Source: Hyphomicrobium sp.
GTDB taxonomy: Bacteria > Pseudomonadota > Alphaproteobacteria > Rhizobiales > Hyphomicrobiaceae
DNA length: 21,895 nt
Reading direction: 5' to 3'
Assembly (NCBI GenBank): GCA_030609245.1
Contig: JAUWCP010000010.1
Location: 1-21,895, forward strand
Shown: one piece after another, positions 14,283 through 21,206 of the stretch
Position numbering within the stretch: the stretch's first letter is position 1
How the letters are laid out: every line of letters starts with the position of its first letter
Made by a program: the position numbers and the translations under genes
The notes under the pieces: model-generated
Seen by the model: only the letters and a program-made list of their open reading frames with translations
What the model was told of the DNA's origin: nothing
Database searches by the model: none

Positions 14283-15923
14283 GAGCCTCGACGCCGGCCA
14301 TCCGCGTACAAGCCGTGGCCAGCCCTTAAGATCGCGAATGATCTCCCGCGCCGCGTTGTGCCCAGGTGCGCCCGTTACACCGCCGCCCGGGTGCGCACCA
14401 GAACCACACAGGTAGAGCCCGCCAACCGGCATACGGTAATCGGCAAACCCAAGCTGAGGGCGGGCCGAAAAAAGCTGATTGAGTGATAGCGCGCCGTGGA
14501 AGATGTCACCATCGATCATGCCAAAACGTCGTTCCAAATCGCGCGGCGAGAGCACCTGCCGGGCGATGACAGCGTGTTTAAAGTTGGGCGCGTACCGATT
14601 GACGGTCTCAATAACCAGATCGGCGAAGGTCTCCGCCTCGCACGCGTCCTCCCACGTGCGGCAACCGGGAAGATGTGGAGCGACGTGTTGCACAAACAGG
14701 CTCGCCACATGCTTGCCCTTGGGCGCCAAAGTGGAATCGAGCGTGGACGGGATCAGCATCTCGATAACGGGGGCGCGCGACCAGCCTTCAAGGCGCGCAT
14801 CGAGATAGGCGCGTTCCAGATACTCCAGCGTAGGACCAAAGATGATACCGGCACCGTGGTGATCCTGCTGATCTTTGCCGGGGCGGCAGATGAAGTCGGG
14901 AAGCTCTGAAAGTGCAACGTTCATGCGGAATGTGCCCGACCCGGACGTGATGTTCGTGAAACGATCGCGCAATTGGGGTGCGACCGCTCCTTCAGGCACG
15001 AGGTCGCGAAACAAAAGCTTCGGCGGAATATTGGCGGCGACCGCGCGCGCGGCGATCTCCTCGCCCGTGTCGAGCACAACACCGCTTGCAGTGCCGTCTT
15101 TAGTCAACAGCCGCGCCACGGAGGCCCCCGTACGAATGCGCGCACCACGCGCTTTCGCTGACACTTCCATCGCGCGCGTAATCGCCCCCATGCCGCCAAT
15201 GGCATGTCCCCATGCACCGCGCTTGCCGTTCACCTCACCGAAACAATGATGCAGCAGCACGTAGGCCGTTCCCGGAGTGGATGGCGCTGCGTAGTTGCCC
15301 ACGATGCCATCAAAAGCAAATGCGCCTTTGACCACATCACTCTCAAACCAAGCATCGAGAAAATCGGCAGCGCTCTTGGTGAACAGATCCAGGAGTACGC
15401 GCTTGTCATCGAGACTGAGCCCGAAGATGCGGCGCCCAACGCCGGCGCCCTTCAGGATTTCCAGCACACCACCACCGGCATTTGGCGGCGTGCGCAGCAC
15501 AAGATCGCGCAACACGTCGCCCGCGCGCGCAAGCGCCGCCTCGTAGGCGGGAAGACGATCTGCATCGTTTTGGGAGAATTTCGCGATCGCTGCTTGGCGG
15601 GAGCGCATGTCTCCACGCAACAAGAGAAAGCGGCTCTCATCGACCGGCCAGAAGTTGGCCACCGGGCGCTCCACAATACGCAGCCCGTGGTCGGCAAGAT
15701 TCAGATCGGCGATAACCTTTGGATTGAGCAGGCTCACCGTGTAGGCCGCAACAGAGTTGCGATAGCCAGGGTGGAACTCCTCTGTCAGCGCGGCCCCGCC
15801 TACAACCTCGTTCTTCTCAAGCACGAGCACATCGAGCCCCGCAGCCGCAAGATAAGCTGCGCAGGTCAGACCATTGTGGCCCCCGCCGATAATGGCGACG
15901 TCGACGATTCTCGATTCTGTCAT
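14280..15923 (-). CDS. PYROXD2-like FAD-dependent oxidoreductase (phytoene-desaturase superfamily)
   Basis: A 547-residue flavoprotein. The N-terminal Rossmann motif VAIIGGGHNGLTCAAYLAAA (GGGHNG at 12-17) is followed by VLVLEKNEVVGGAALTEE, the ribose-binding acid and GG doublet of the phytoene desaturase/amine oxidase superfamily. The C-terminal FAD signature is LYLCGSGAHPGGGVTGAPGH. Internal similarity (GGMGAITRAMEVSAKARGAR) fits the bacterial relatives of human PYROXD2 rather than true CrtI, and no carotenoid genes are near. Substrate unknown. The start at ATG 15923 places GGG near residue 12, as in relatives, but lacks a good Shine-Dalgarno; an in-frame upstream extension of 48 residues shows no conserved sequence. 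The TAG stop is part of repeat copy 3. Confidence 0.88.
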   Translation of the reverse strand: MTESRIVDVAIIGGGHNGLTCAAYLAAAGLDVLVLEKNEVVGGAALTEEFHPGYRNSVAAYTVSLLNPKVIADLNLADHGLRIVERPVANFWPVDESRFLLLRGDMRSRQAAIAKFSQNDADRLPAYEAALARAGDVLRDLVLRTPPNAGGGVLEILKGAGVGRRIFGLSLDDKRVLLDLFTKSAADFLDAWFESDVVKGAFAFDGIVGNYAAPSTPGTAYVLLHHCFGEVNGKRGAWGHAIGGMGAITRAMEVSAKARGARIRTGASVARLLTKDGTASGVVLDTGEEIAARAVAANIPPKLLFRDLVPEGAVAPQLRDRFTNITSGSGTFRMNVALSELPDFICRPGKDQQDHHGAGIIFGPTLEYLERAYLDARLEGWSRAPVIEMLIPSTLDSTLAPKGKHVASLFVQHVAPHLPGCRTWEDACEAETFADLVIETVNRYAPNFKHAVIARQVLSPRDLERRFGMIDGDIFHGALSLNQLFSARPQLGFADYRMPVGGLYLCGSGAHPGGGVTGAPGHNAAREIIRDLKGWPRLVRGWPASRL

Positions 15924-16027
15924 GCGAGGCTTGTCGCCGATTTTTGCCCAATTTGGCAATGCAGACCTCAACCTGCGTACAGCGCACGCAGACGCGAATG
16001 AGATCAGCCTGGCGCCTTTTTTGGAAT

Positions 16028-16309
16028 CTAGCCCACACCGCCCCAGGTACAGCGCAGTTTGCGGCACGTTCTCCTGCGGCCCTTACCCCTGCACGAAGTC
16101 GGGACAAAGCGGCAGACGCGGCAGCTATAGCTCGACAGGCAGCCGCGATACGAGCCGCCTCGCCCGAAATTGCAGGTGCGAATGGTCTGGCAGTCGCGCT
16201 GAGGGTTAATGAGGCCGCCAGGGCCTGCCTGCGCTATCGCCGGCGTGGTAAACATCGTCGCGGCAAGCAGCGAAACAAGCGTCGTCGAGAGCAGTGCCAA
16301 GCGCCGCAT
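16028..16309 (-). CDS. small exported Cys-rich protein
   Basis: A 93-residue protein with a clear signal peptide (residues 1-27, ending PAIAQA). The mature 66 residues contain eight Cys, in DCQTIRTCNF, RGCLSSYSCRVCRF, TSCRG, RTCRK and KLRC, and are strongly basic, with many Arg and a Gly-rich segment. Eight cysteines in a secreted basic miniprotein suggest four disulfides. I know no function; the composition resembles small defensin-like or envelope-binding proteins, but that is only compositional. The ATG 16309 context (GATGAG) gives only a weak ribosome site. It is 104 bp upstream of the flavoprotein gene, in the same direction. Confidence 0.68.
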   Translation of the reverse strand: MRRLALLSTTLVSLLAATMFTTPAIAQAGPGGLINPQRDCQTIRTCNFGRGGSYRGCLSSYSCRVCRFVPTSCRGKGRRRTCRKLRCTWGGVG

Positions 16310-16414
16310 GGCTCATCGCCCGGTTATTCTTAGGACCCGGCACCAATGTCGATGAGATGAGAGGGGATGGCAAGCGGCCGACAATGACATGGTGCACGAG
16401 CCGCACCCGTCTGT

Positions 16415-16439
16415 GCCGTTGTGGTCATTTCCACAAGGC
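16415..16439 (-). terminator. possible hairpin terminator after ilvE
   Basis: GCC + TTGTGG (16415-16424, one bulged G) pairs with CCACAA + GGC (16431-16439) around a 6-nt loop, 13 bp past the ilvE stop. There is no T run in either direction, so it could be a processing or stabilising hairpin rather than an intrinsic terminator. Confidence 0.35.
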
Positions 16440-16452
16440 AGAATCTGTGGGC

Positions 16453-17346
16453 TTATTCTGCCGCCTTCCGGGCCGGCTGCACGTAAGCCATATAATCGTT
16501 GAGTAGATTTTCGCTGATTTTGCCAGGCGTGTAGCGGTGCTCGTCGATCTCCGATACCGGCGTCACTTCGGCTGCGGTGCCGGTTAGGAAGGCCTCGGAG
16601 AAGTCCGCCAGTTCCTCTGGCATGATCGTGCGCTCCACGATCTCATAGCCGCGCTTCTTAGCAAGCTCGATTACGGTCCGGCGGGTGATGCCGTCGAGGA
16701 AGCAACTGGCATCAGGCGTATGTATCACGCCATCCTTGACGAAGAAGATGTTGGCGCCCGTGCACTCAGCGACATGCCCGCGCCAGTCGAGCATCAACGC
16801 GTCTGCATAGCCTGCCGCTTCCGCACGGTGCTTTTCGATGGTGCAGATCATATAAAGGCCTGCGGCCTTGCTCTTGCATGGTGCCGTTTTTGGATCGGGC
16901 CGGCGATACTTTGCCATCGTCAGGCGAATGCCCTTAAGGCGTTGCTCGAGCGGAAAGTAGGACCCCCACTCCCACGCCGCGACCGACAAGTGTATCTTCG
17001 TGCCCTGCGCCGACACGCCAATTTGCTCGCTGCCGCGCCATGCAACAGGGCGGATATAGCAATCGGACAGGTTGTTGGCCTTGACCACGTCGCGGCAGAT
17101 CTGATCAATTTTTTCGACGGTATAGGGAATCTCGTAATCCAAAGCGCGCGCGCTCTCCATCAAACGCTGGGAGTGCTCGGTAAGCTTAAAGATTTCTCCA
17201 CTATAAGCCCGCAAGCCCTCAAAGACCGCACCGCCATAATGTAGTGCATGGCTGAGTATGTGAATGTTGGCCTCGCGCCAAGGCACAAGCCCTCCATCAA
17301 GCCAGATGAAACCATCACGGTCGTGAAAAGGAGCGGGCGCAGCCAT
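16453..17346 (-). CDS. ilvE: branched-chain-amino-acid aminotransferase
   Basis: A 297-residue fold-type IV PLP enzyme that transfers the amino group between glutamate and the 2-oxo acids of valine, leucine and isoleucine. ATG 17346 has GGAGA six bases upstream. The family pattern is complete: HYGGAVFEGLRAY (36-48), IRPVAWRG, the PLP-binding Lys160 in CKSKAAGLYM, ADALMLDWRGHVAECTGANI with Glu194, GITRRTVIELAK, and FLTGTAAEVTPV near the C-terminus. Length is normal. The Asn usual after the catalytic GG (GGNY) is replaced by Leu (AAGLY), a small departure. It is divergent from the marR gene, the 196-bp gap being shared regulatory space. Confidence 0.95.
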   Translation of the reverse strand: MAAPAPFHDRDGFIWLDGGLVPWREANIHILSHALHYGGAVFEGLRAYSGEIFKLTEHSQRLMESARALDYEIPYTVEKIDQICRDVVKANNLSDCYIRPVAWRGSEQIGVSAQGTKIHLSVAAWEWGSYFPLEQRLKGIRLTMAKYRRPDPKTAPCKSKAAGLYMICTIEKHRAEAAGYADALMLDWRGHVAECTGANIFFVKDGVIHTPDASCFLDGITRRTVIELAKKRGYEIVERTIMPEELADFSEAFLTGTAAEVTPVSEIDEHRYTPGKISENLLNDYMAYVQPARKAAE

Positions 17347-17506
17347 ACATATTCTCCATGGAGCATCGCGCGTAGGATGCACCGCTTGAAACGCTCGAAT
17401 TTGAGGCAGCGAGCACAAATAAAAAAACCGCCAAACAGTTTGACCGCGCAAATTGCACGGAGCCTGCTGCTCGCGTGAACTTGCTCAACTGTTAGCGCAA
17501 ATTTAC

Positions 17507-17553
17507 TTGCCACGAGTATCAATCGGGGTCAAATATGTCAACATGACTGACAT
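17507..17553 (+). promoter_or_regulatory. candidate promoter and operator of the marR operon
   Basis: A dyad ATGTCA (17535-17540) ... TGACAT (17548-17553) with a 7-bp spacer straddles the marR start codon; within it GTCA-ACA-TGAC (17537-17547) forms a second, nested palindrome. A possible -35 (TTGCCA, 17507-17512) and -10 (AAATAT, 17531-17536) are 18 bp apart and would start transcription close to the ATG, consistent with the lack of a usable ribosome site. Dyads of this size fit MarR dimers, so autoregulation is plausible. Confidence 0.4.
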
Positions 17554-18142
17554 TTCGTCCCAAAGCGTCCCCGATCGCCGCAAAGTGCGTTCCAACGGGT
17601 CTGGTCCAAGCACCAATGGTGCCCGTCAAGACGCCCCCGATCCCTGTCATCGAGAGGAACTCGTCGCTTATGCCGAGCTTCTCTTTTTTGCCTATCGCGA
17701 CTTCACCTCAGACCCGGACGCGGCGCTAGAACAGTATGGCTTCGGCCGTGCGCACCACCGCGTTCTTCACTTCGTTCACCGCCACCCGGGCTTGCGCGTC
17801 GCCAATCTGCTCGACATCTTGAAGATTACCAAGCAGAGCCTCGCACGCGTGCTGAAGCAGCTGATAGACAAGGGGTTCATCCTGCAGAAAGCTGGCAACG
17901 CAGACCGCCGCGAAAGGCGACTATTCGTGACCGCAAAGGGCGGCCGGCTGATAGAGAAGTTGACCTCCCTGCAAGTAAAGCGCATCGAGGAAGCGCTCGC
18001 TACGGCAGGGCCCGGCGCGCGGCATTTCACACGCCGCTTCCTTTTTGCCATGATTACCCAGTCCGATCGGGACCGTGTCGAGACTCTGATTAAGCTGCCG
18101 CCGGCCACTAACAGCGATGATTGGACCGAGGGCGGAAAATGA
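17543..18142 (+). CDS. MarR-family transcriptional regulator
   Basis: A 199-residue winged-helix protein with an extended N-terminus (about 45 polar residues) before the MarR core. The core shows YGFGRAHHRVLHFVHRHPGL (helix 2 and wing approach), VANLLDILKITKQSLARVLK (recognition helix-turn-helix) and DKGFILQKAGNADRRERRLF (the wing with the family DxR motif). The start at ATG 17543 is preferred; longer in-frame starts upstream have no ribosome site and would cross the presumed promoter. There is no Shine-Dalgarno either, so it may be translated leaderless. Its TGA overlaps the ATG of the response regulator (ATGA), implying one transcript and translational coupling. The ligand is unknown. Confidence 0.92.
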   Translation: MTDISSQSVPDRRKVRSNGSGPSTNGARQDAPDPCHREELVAYAELLFFAYRDFTSDPDAALEQYGFGRAHHRVLHFVHRHPGLRVANLLDILKITKQSLARVLKQLIDKGFILQKAGNADRRERRLFVTAKGGRLIEKLTSLQVKRIEEALATAGPGARHFTRRFLFAMITQSDRDRVETLIKLPPATNSDDWTEGGK

Positions 18143-18852
18143 AGGCCGCAAGGATCACGTCCTCCGAACCCTTACCTGATAACGCTCCGCACGTTCTGGT
18201 CGTCGACGACGATCAGAAAATTCGGGATCTGCTCGCGCGCTATTTGGTTGAGCATGGGTTTCGCGTGACGACGGCGGCAGACGCGGAGAGCGCGCGGTCG
18301 GGAATGCGCGGGCTTGAATTCGACGTCATTCTGCTCGACGTGATGATGCCTGGCGAAAGCGGCCTCGATCTTGCCCGAGAGCTGAAATCCACGCGCTCCG
18401 TGCCCATCTGCATGCTGACCGCGCGCGCTGAGCCCGAGCACCGTATCGAGGGCCTAGAGGCTGGCGTCGACGACTACTTGCCCAAGCCCTTTGAGCCACG
18501 CGAGCTGCTGCTGCGCCTCCGCAACATCTTGAAGCGGAGTCAAGGCCTATCGGGCCCTCACGAAGAAATCCGCATGGGCGAGTACGTTTTCCATGTGACG
18601 CGCGGTGAGCTGAAATGCGAGGAGGAAACGGTCAGGCTTACGGAGCGTGAGCGCGATCTTCTGAGGCTGTTCGCCCAGCGCCTGGGCACGCCGATCCAGC
18701 GGCACGAGCTATGCGGCGAGGACTCTACAGGCAACGATCGCGCTATCGACGTGCAGATCAACCGTTTGCGGCGCAAGATTGAGACAGATCCCTCTAATCC
18801 GGTGTATCTCCAGACGGTACGCGGCAAAGGATACATTCTCTATTCAGATTGA
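18139..18852 (+). CDS. OmpR-family response regulator
   Basis: A 237-residue two-component regulator. ATG 18139 overlaps the marR stop in ATGA and has GAGGGCGG upstream. The receiver domain (about 17-133) has the acidic pocket VVDDDQ (21-26), the phosphoacceptor Asp67 in LLDVMMPG, the switch Thr94 in MLTAR, and Lys116 in LPKPF. The C-terminal winged helix (about 145-235) has LTERERDLLRLFAQRLGTPI and the recognition helix RAIDVQINRLRRKIETDPSN followed by LQTVRGKGYIL. All phosphotransfer residues are intact. It is followed 40 bp later by its presumed kinase. Targets are unknown; OmpR/EnvZ pairs usually sense envelope or osmotic conditions. Confidence 0.95.
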   Translation: MKAARITSSEPLPDNAPHVLVVDDDQKIRDLLARYLVEHGFRVTTAADAESARSGMRGLEFDVILLDVMMPGESGLDLARELKSTRSVPICMLTARAEPEHRIEGLEAGVDDYLPKPFEPRELLLRLRNILKRSQGLSGPHEEIRMGEYVFHVTRGELKCEEETVRLTERERDLLRLFAQRLGTPIQRHELCGEDSTGNDRAIDVQINRLRRKIETDPSNPVYLQTVRGKGYILYSD

Positions 18853-18892
18853 ATGAGCCGGCGAGGTCCGGCCTTCTTCGGGGTTCGCTCAG

Positions 18893-20440
18893 ATGCTCGC
18901 AAGAGGCGACGAAGCTACAGAAGCATCGCCCCAGCGATGGCCGCACGTGCCCCAATGGTTGCGCGCCGCCTTCGCGCGCCTTCCATCGCGTTCAGACTTG
19001 AAGGCGGCGAGCGAACTGGTCCGCTCGCGCTTGCCCGCCATCAATCTTCCACCCTGGGCCAACGCGGCGCTCACATGGTTCCGCAAAACTCATGCCGCGA
19101 ACATGACCCGGCTCGGCAATTTGTTCGCCGAATTTCTGCCCAAAGGCCTCTATGCACGCGCGCTGATCATCATCATCGCGCCGATTGTCGTGCTGGAGGG
19201 CGTCGTCGCGTTCGTCTTTATGGAACGGCACTGGGACGCGGTAACGCGGCGACTTTCAGAAGCGACCGCGCGTGATATCGCGGCTCTCATCGATATCTAT
19301 GAGGAGCAACCCAAGAGTTCCGAGCACAGCCGGCTCATCGAGATGGCGCGCGACCGCCTCAAACTGTCCATGCAAATACTGCCCGGCGACGATCTGCCAG
19401 CACCTCGGCCGAAACCGTTTTTTGCGCTGCTCGACCGTGCATTGTCCGAAGAGATCCACCGCCAGGTAAAACGCCCATTCTGGATCGATACTGTCGGCGA
19501 GTCCCGACACGTGGAGATCCGAGTTAAGCACGACGATGCGATTTTGCGCTTCGTCGCCAGACGCTCTCAGACGTATGCCTCCAACTCACACATCTTCCTT
19601 TTGTGGATGATCGGTTCCTCTGTCATCCTTCTCACCGTCGCGATCCTTTTCTTGCGCAATCAGATTCGCCCGATTTTGCGTCTCGCCGAGGCAGCAGACG
19701 CGTTCGGCAAGGGCCGCAGAGTGCCCGAAGGCTTCCGCCCGCGCGGAGCGCGCGAGGTGCGCCAGGCCGCGCAGGCCTTCTTGGAAATGAGCGATCGCAT
19801 CACCACGCACGTCGATCAGCGCACGACAATGCTGGCGGGTGTCAGCCACGACCTGCGCACGATCCTGACCCGCTTTAAGCTCGAACTCGCGCTCTTGGGC
19901 AATACGCCGGCTGCGCACTCGCTGCAGGGCGACGTCCACGAAATGCAGGATATGCTCGAGGACTACCTCGACTTCGCCAAGGGCGACGGCGGTGAGGAAG
20001 CCGCCCCTACCAAACTACGCGAATTGCTCGATGAGATTAAGGACGAGGCGCAGGTCTACGGCACGCCGATCACGGTCAAATTAAGAAGACGCAGCAAGGA
20101 TCTGGTGCTGCCGCTCAAACGCCAAGCCATCAAGCGCGCCATTACCAATCTCGTGTCCAACGCCGCCCGATTTGGCGACCAAATCGTGATCCGCGCGGCA
20201 ACCGAAGGACGGTGGCTACGTATCGAAGTCGACGACAACGGCCCCGGCATCCCGGCTTCGGAACGCGCGAACGTTTTTAAGGCCTTCTACCGGCTCGACC
20301 ACGCGCGCAATCAGGACGAAGGCAATACCGGTCTCGGGCTTGCGATCGCGCGCGACATCGCCAAAAGCCATGGCGGCGACATAACCCTCGGCGAAAGCTC
20401 CATGGGCGGTTTGCGGGCGGTCATCTCCGTCCCGCTCTAA
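18893..20440 (+). CDS. EnvZ-like sensor histidine kinase
   Basis: A 515-residue membrane kinase, presumed partner of the upstream regulator. Domains: an unusually long cytoplasmic N-terminus (1 to about 82), membrane helix 1 (about 86-109), a periplasmic sensor of about 120 residues (110-230), membrane helix 2 (about 233-254), HAMP (255-305), the dimerisation helix with phosphoacceptor His319 in GVSHDLRTILTRFKLELALL, and the ATPase domain with N box NLVSNAARF (419-427), G1 DDNGPGIP (447-454), F box VFKAFYRLD and G2 GLGLAIARDIAKSHGG. H-box and ATPase sequences are of the EnvZ class. ATG 18893 has only a distant GGGG; ATG 19103 (residue 71) would remove most of the N-terminal extension. The gene ends the operon. 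Confidence 0.94.
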   Translation: MLARGDEATEASPQRWPHVPQWLRAAFARLPSRSDLKAASELVRSRLPAINLPPWANAALTWFRKTHAANMTRLGNLFAEFLPKGLYARALIIIIAPIVVLEGVVAFVFMERHWDAVTRRLSEATARDIAALIDIYEEQPKSSEHSRLIEMARDRLKLSMQILPGDDLPAPRPKPFFALLDRALSEEIHRQVKRPFWIDTVGESRHVEIRVKHDDAILRFVARRSQTYASNSHIFLLWMIGSSVILLTVAILFLRNQIRPILRLAEAADAFGKGRRVPEGFRPRGAREVRQAAQAFLEMSDRITTHVDQRTTMLAGVSHDLRTILTRFKLELALLGNTPAAHSLQGDVHEMQDMLEDYLDFAKGDGGEEAAPTKLRELLDEIKDEAQVYGTPITVKLRRRSKDLVLPLKRQAIKRAITNLVSNAARFGDQIVIRAATEGRWLRIEVDDNGPGIPASERANVFKAFYRLDHARNQDEGNTGLGLAIARDIAKSHGGDITLGESSMGGLRAVISVPL

Positions 20441-20466
20441 GTCGCCCACCTGTTGTTGGCTCCCTA

Positions 20467-21138
20467 CTAAACGGATGCCTCAGGAGGCGGCTGGGATGCG
20501 TGCGGCGTTTCTTTTCGCGACTGCGCCTTCCTTGAGCGCCTCGCAACGGCGCAGACAAGGCCACGCAGCGTGCTTAGCGCACCATCGATGGACTTCAACG
20601 TGCGCTCACCGCGCCGCAGCCTACGGTCAAGCACCGCCATGGTCCTTGCCAAGCCAGGGTCGTCATCCTCAAGCCAGGTGCGAAAAACCGAGACGTAAAG
20701 CGCAGCAAGTCCACCAACACGCAGCTGCCCATCGAGGCCATCTGGGCTGATACCGGCCGTGCGCAGCATCCATGCCTGCGATGACAGAACCGCACTGAGC
20801 AGCGCCGGATCAGCCGGCCAGGCAGCTGCGATGGACTTCAATGCAGACTTGTAAGGCGCAAGGCTGTCAAAGCGGCTCATCACGACTTCAAAGATGGCAT
20901 CACGCGAGGATTGGTCTTGCGCACGCTTTGGCGCGCGCGCGACCACCTCATCATCAATGGCGCGCGTGAAGGCCGCCAGAATTTCGCCCTTGGAATTGAA
21001 CGCCTTGCGCAAGTCGACAAGGCTTACACTGGCAGCATCACCAATATCGACAAGCGTGATGCCGTCCCACGGGCGCTCGCCGGCAAGCCGCAGCGCTGCT
21101 GCAACGATGCGCCCGTTAGTGGTCGTCAGATCGAGCAT
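20467..21138 (-). CDS. TetR-family transcriptional regulator
   Basis: A 223-residue regulator. ATG 21138 has GGGAG seven bases upstream. Residues about 8-57 are the TetR helix-turn-helix: RIVAAALRLAGERPWDGITL, DIGDAASVSLVDLRKAFNSK (recognition helix region), GEILAAFTRAID. The C-terminal ligand domain is all-helical, and the tail (about 195-223) is a basic, Gln/Pro-rich extension. The LRKAF variant of the family's LYRHF pattern recurs in a subgroup common in alphaproteobacteria. Ligand and targets are not evident. The adjacent channel gene in the same direction ends 68 bp upstream of its ATG and could be a target. It is convergent with the histidine kinase, with a 26-bp gap. Confidence 0.85.
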   Translation of the reverse strand: MLDLTTTNGRIVAAALRLAGERPWDGITLVDIGDAASVSLVDLRKAFNSKGEILAAFTRAIDDEVVARAPKRAQDQSSRDAIFEVVMSRFDSLAPYKSALKSIAAAWPADPALLSAVLSSQAWMLRTAGISPDGLDGQLRVGGLAALYVSVFRTWLEDDDPGLARTMAVLDRRLRRGERTLKSIDGALSTLRGLVCAVARRSRKAQSRKETPHASQPPPEASV

Positions 21139-21206
21139 GGGTCAACTCCCGGTTTCTTAGACCCTAGAGTTAGGAGCGCGCGACCAGGAATGGAAGCGGC
21201 AGATGC

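Noticed and set aside
14280..15923. Carotenoid phytoene desaturase (CrtI)
   Set aside because: The sequence resembles PYROXD2-type relatives and there is no crtB or other carotenoid gene nearby.
15204..16001. Rightward 265-codon frame opposite the flavoprotein gene
   Set aside because: It overlaps the FAD-binding motifs of the real gene on the other strand and shows no coherent protein.
14280..16067. Longer start (16067) for the flavoprotein gene
   Set aside because: The extra 48 residues precede the Rossmann motif by an unusual length, look non-coding and overlap the 3' end of the Cys-rich gene.
16028..16309. Secreted toxin or defensin call for the Cys-rich protein
   Set aside because: Only composition suggests it; no immunity gene, export apparatus or known motif is present.
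18857..18872. GCCGG...CCGGC hairpin between the response regulator and the kinase
   Set aside because: Stem of only five pairs with no T run; too short to call an attenuator or terminator in GC-rich DNA.
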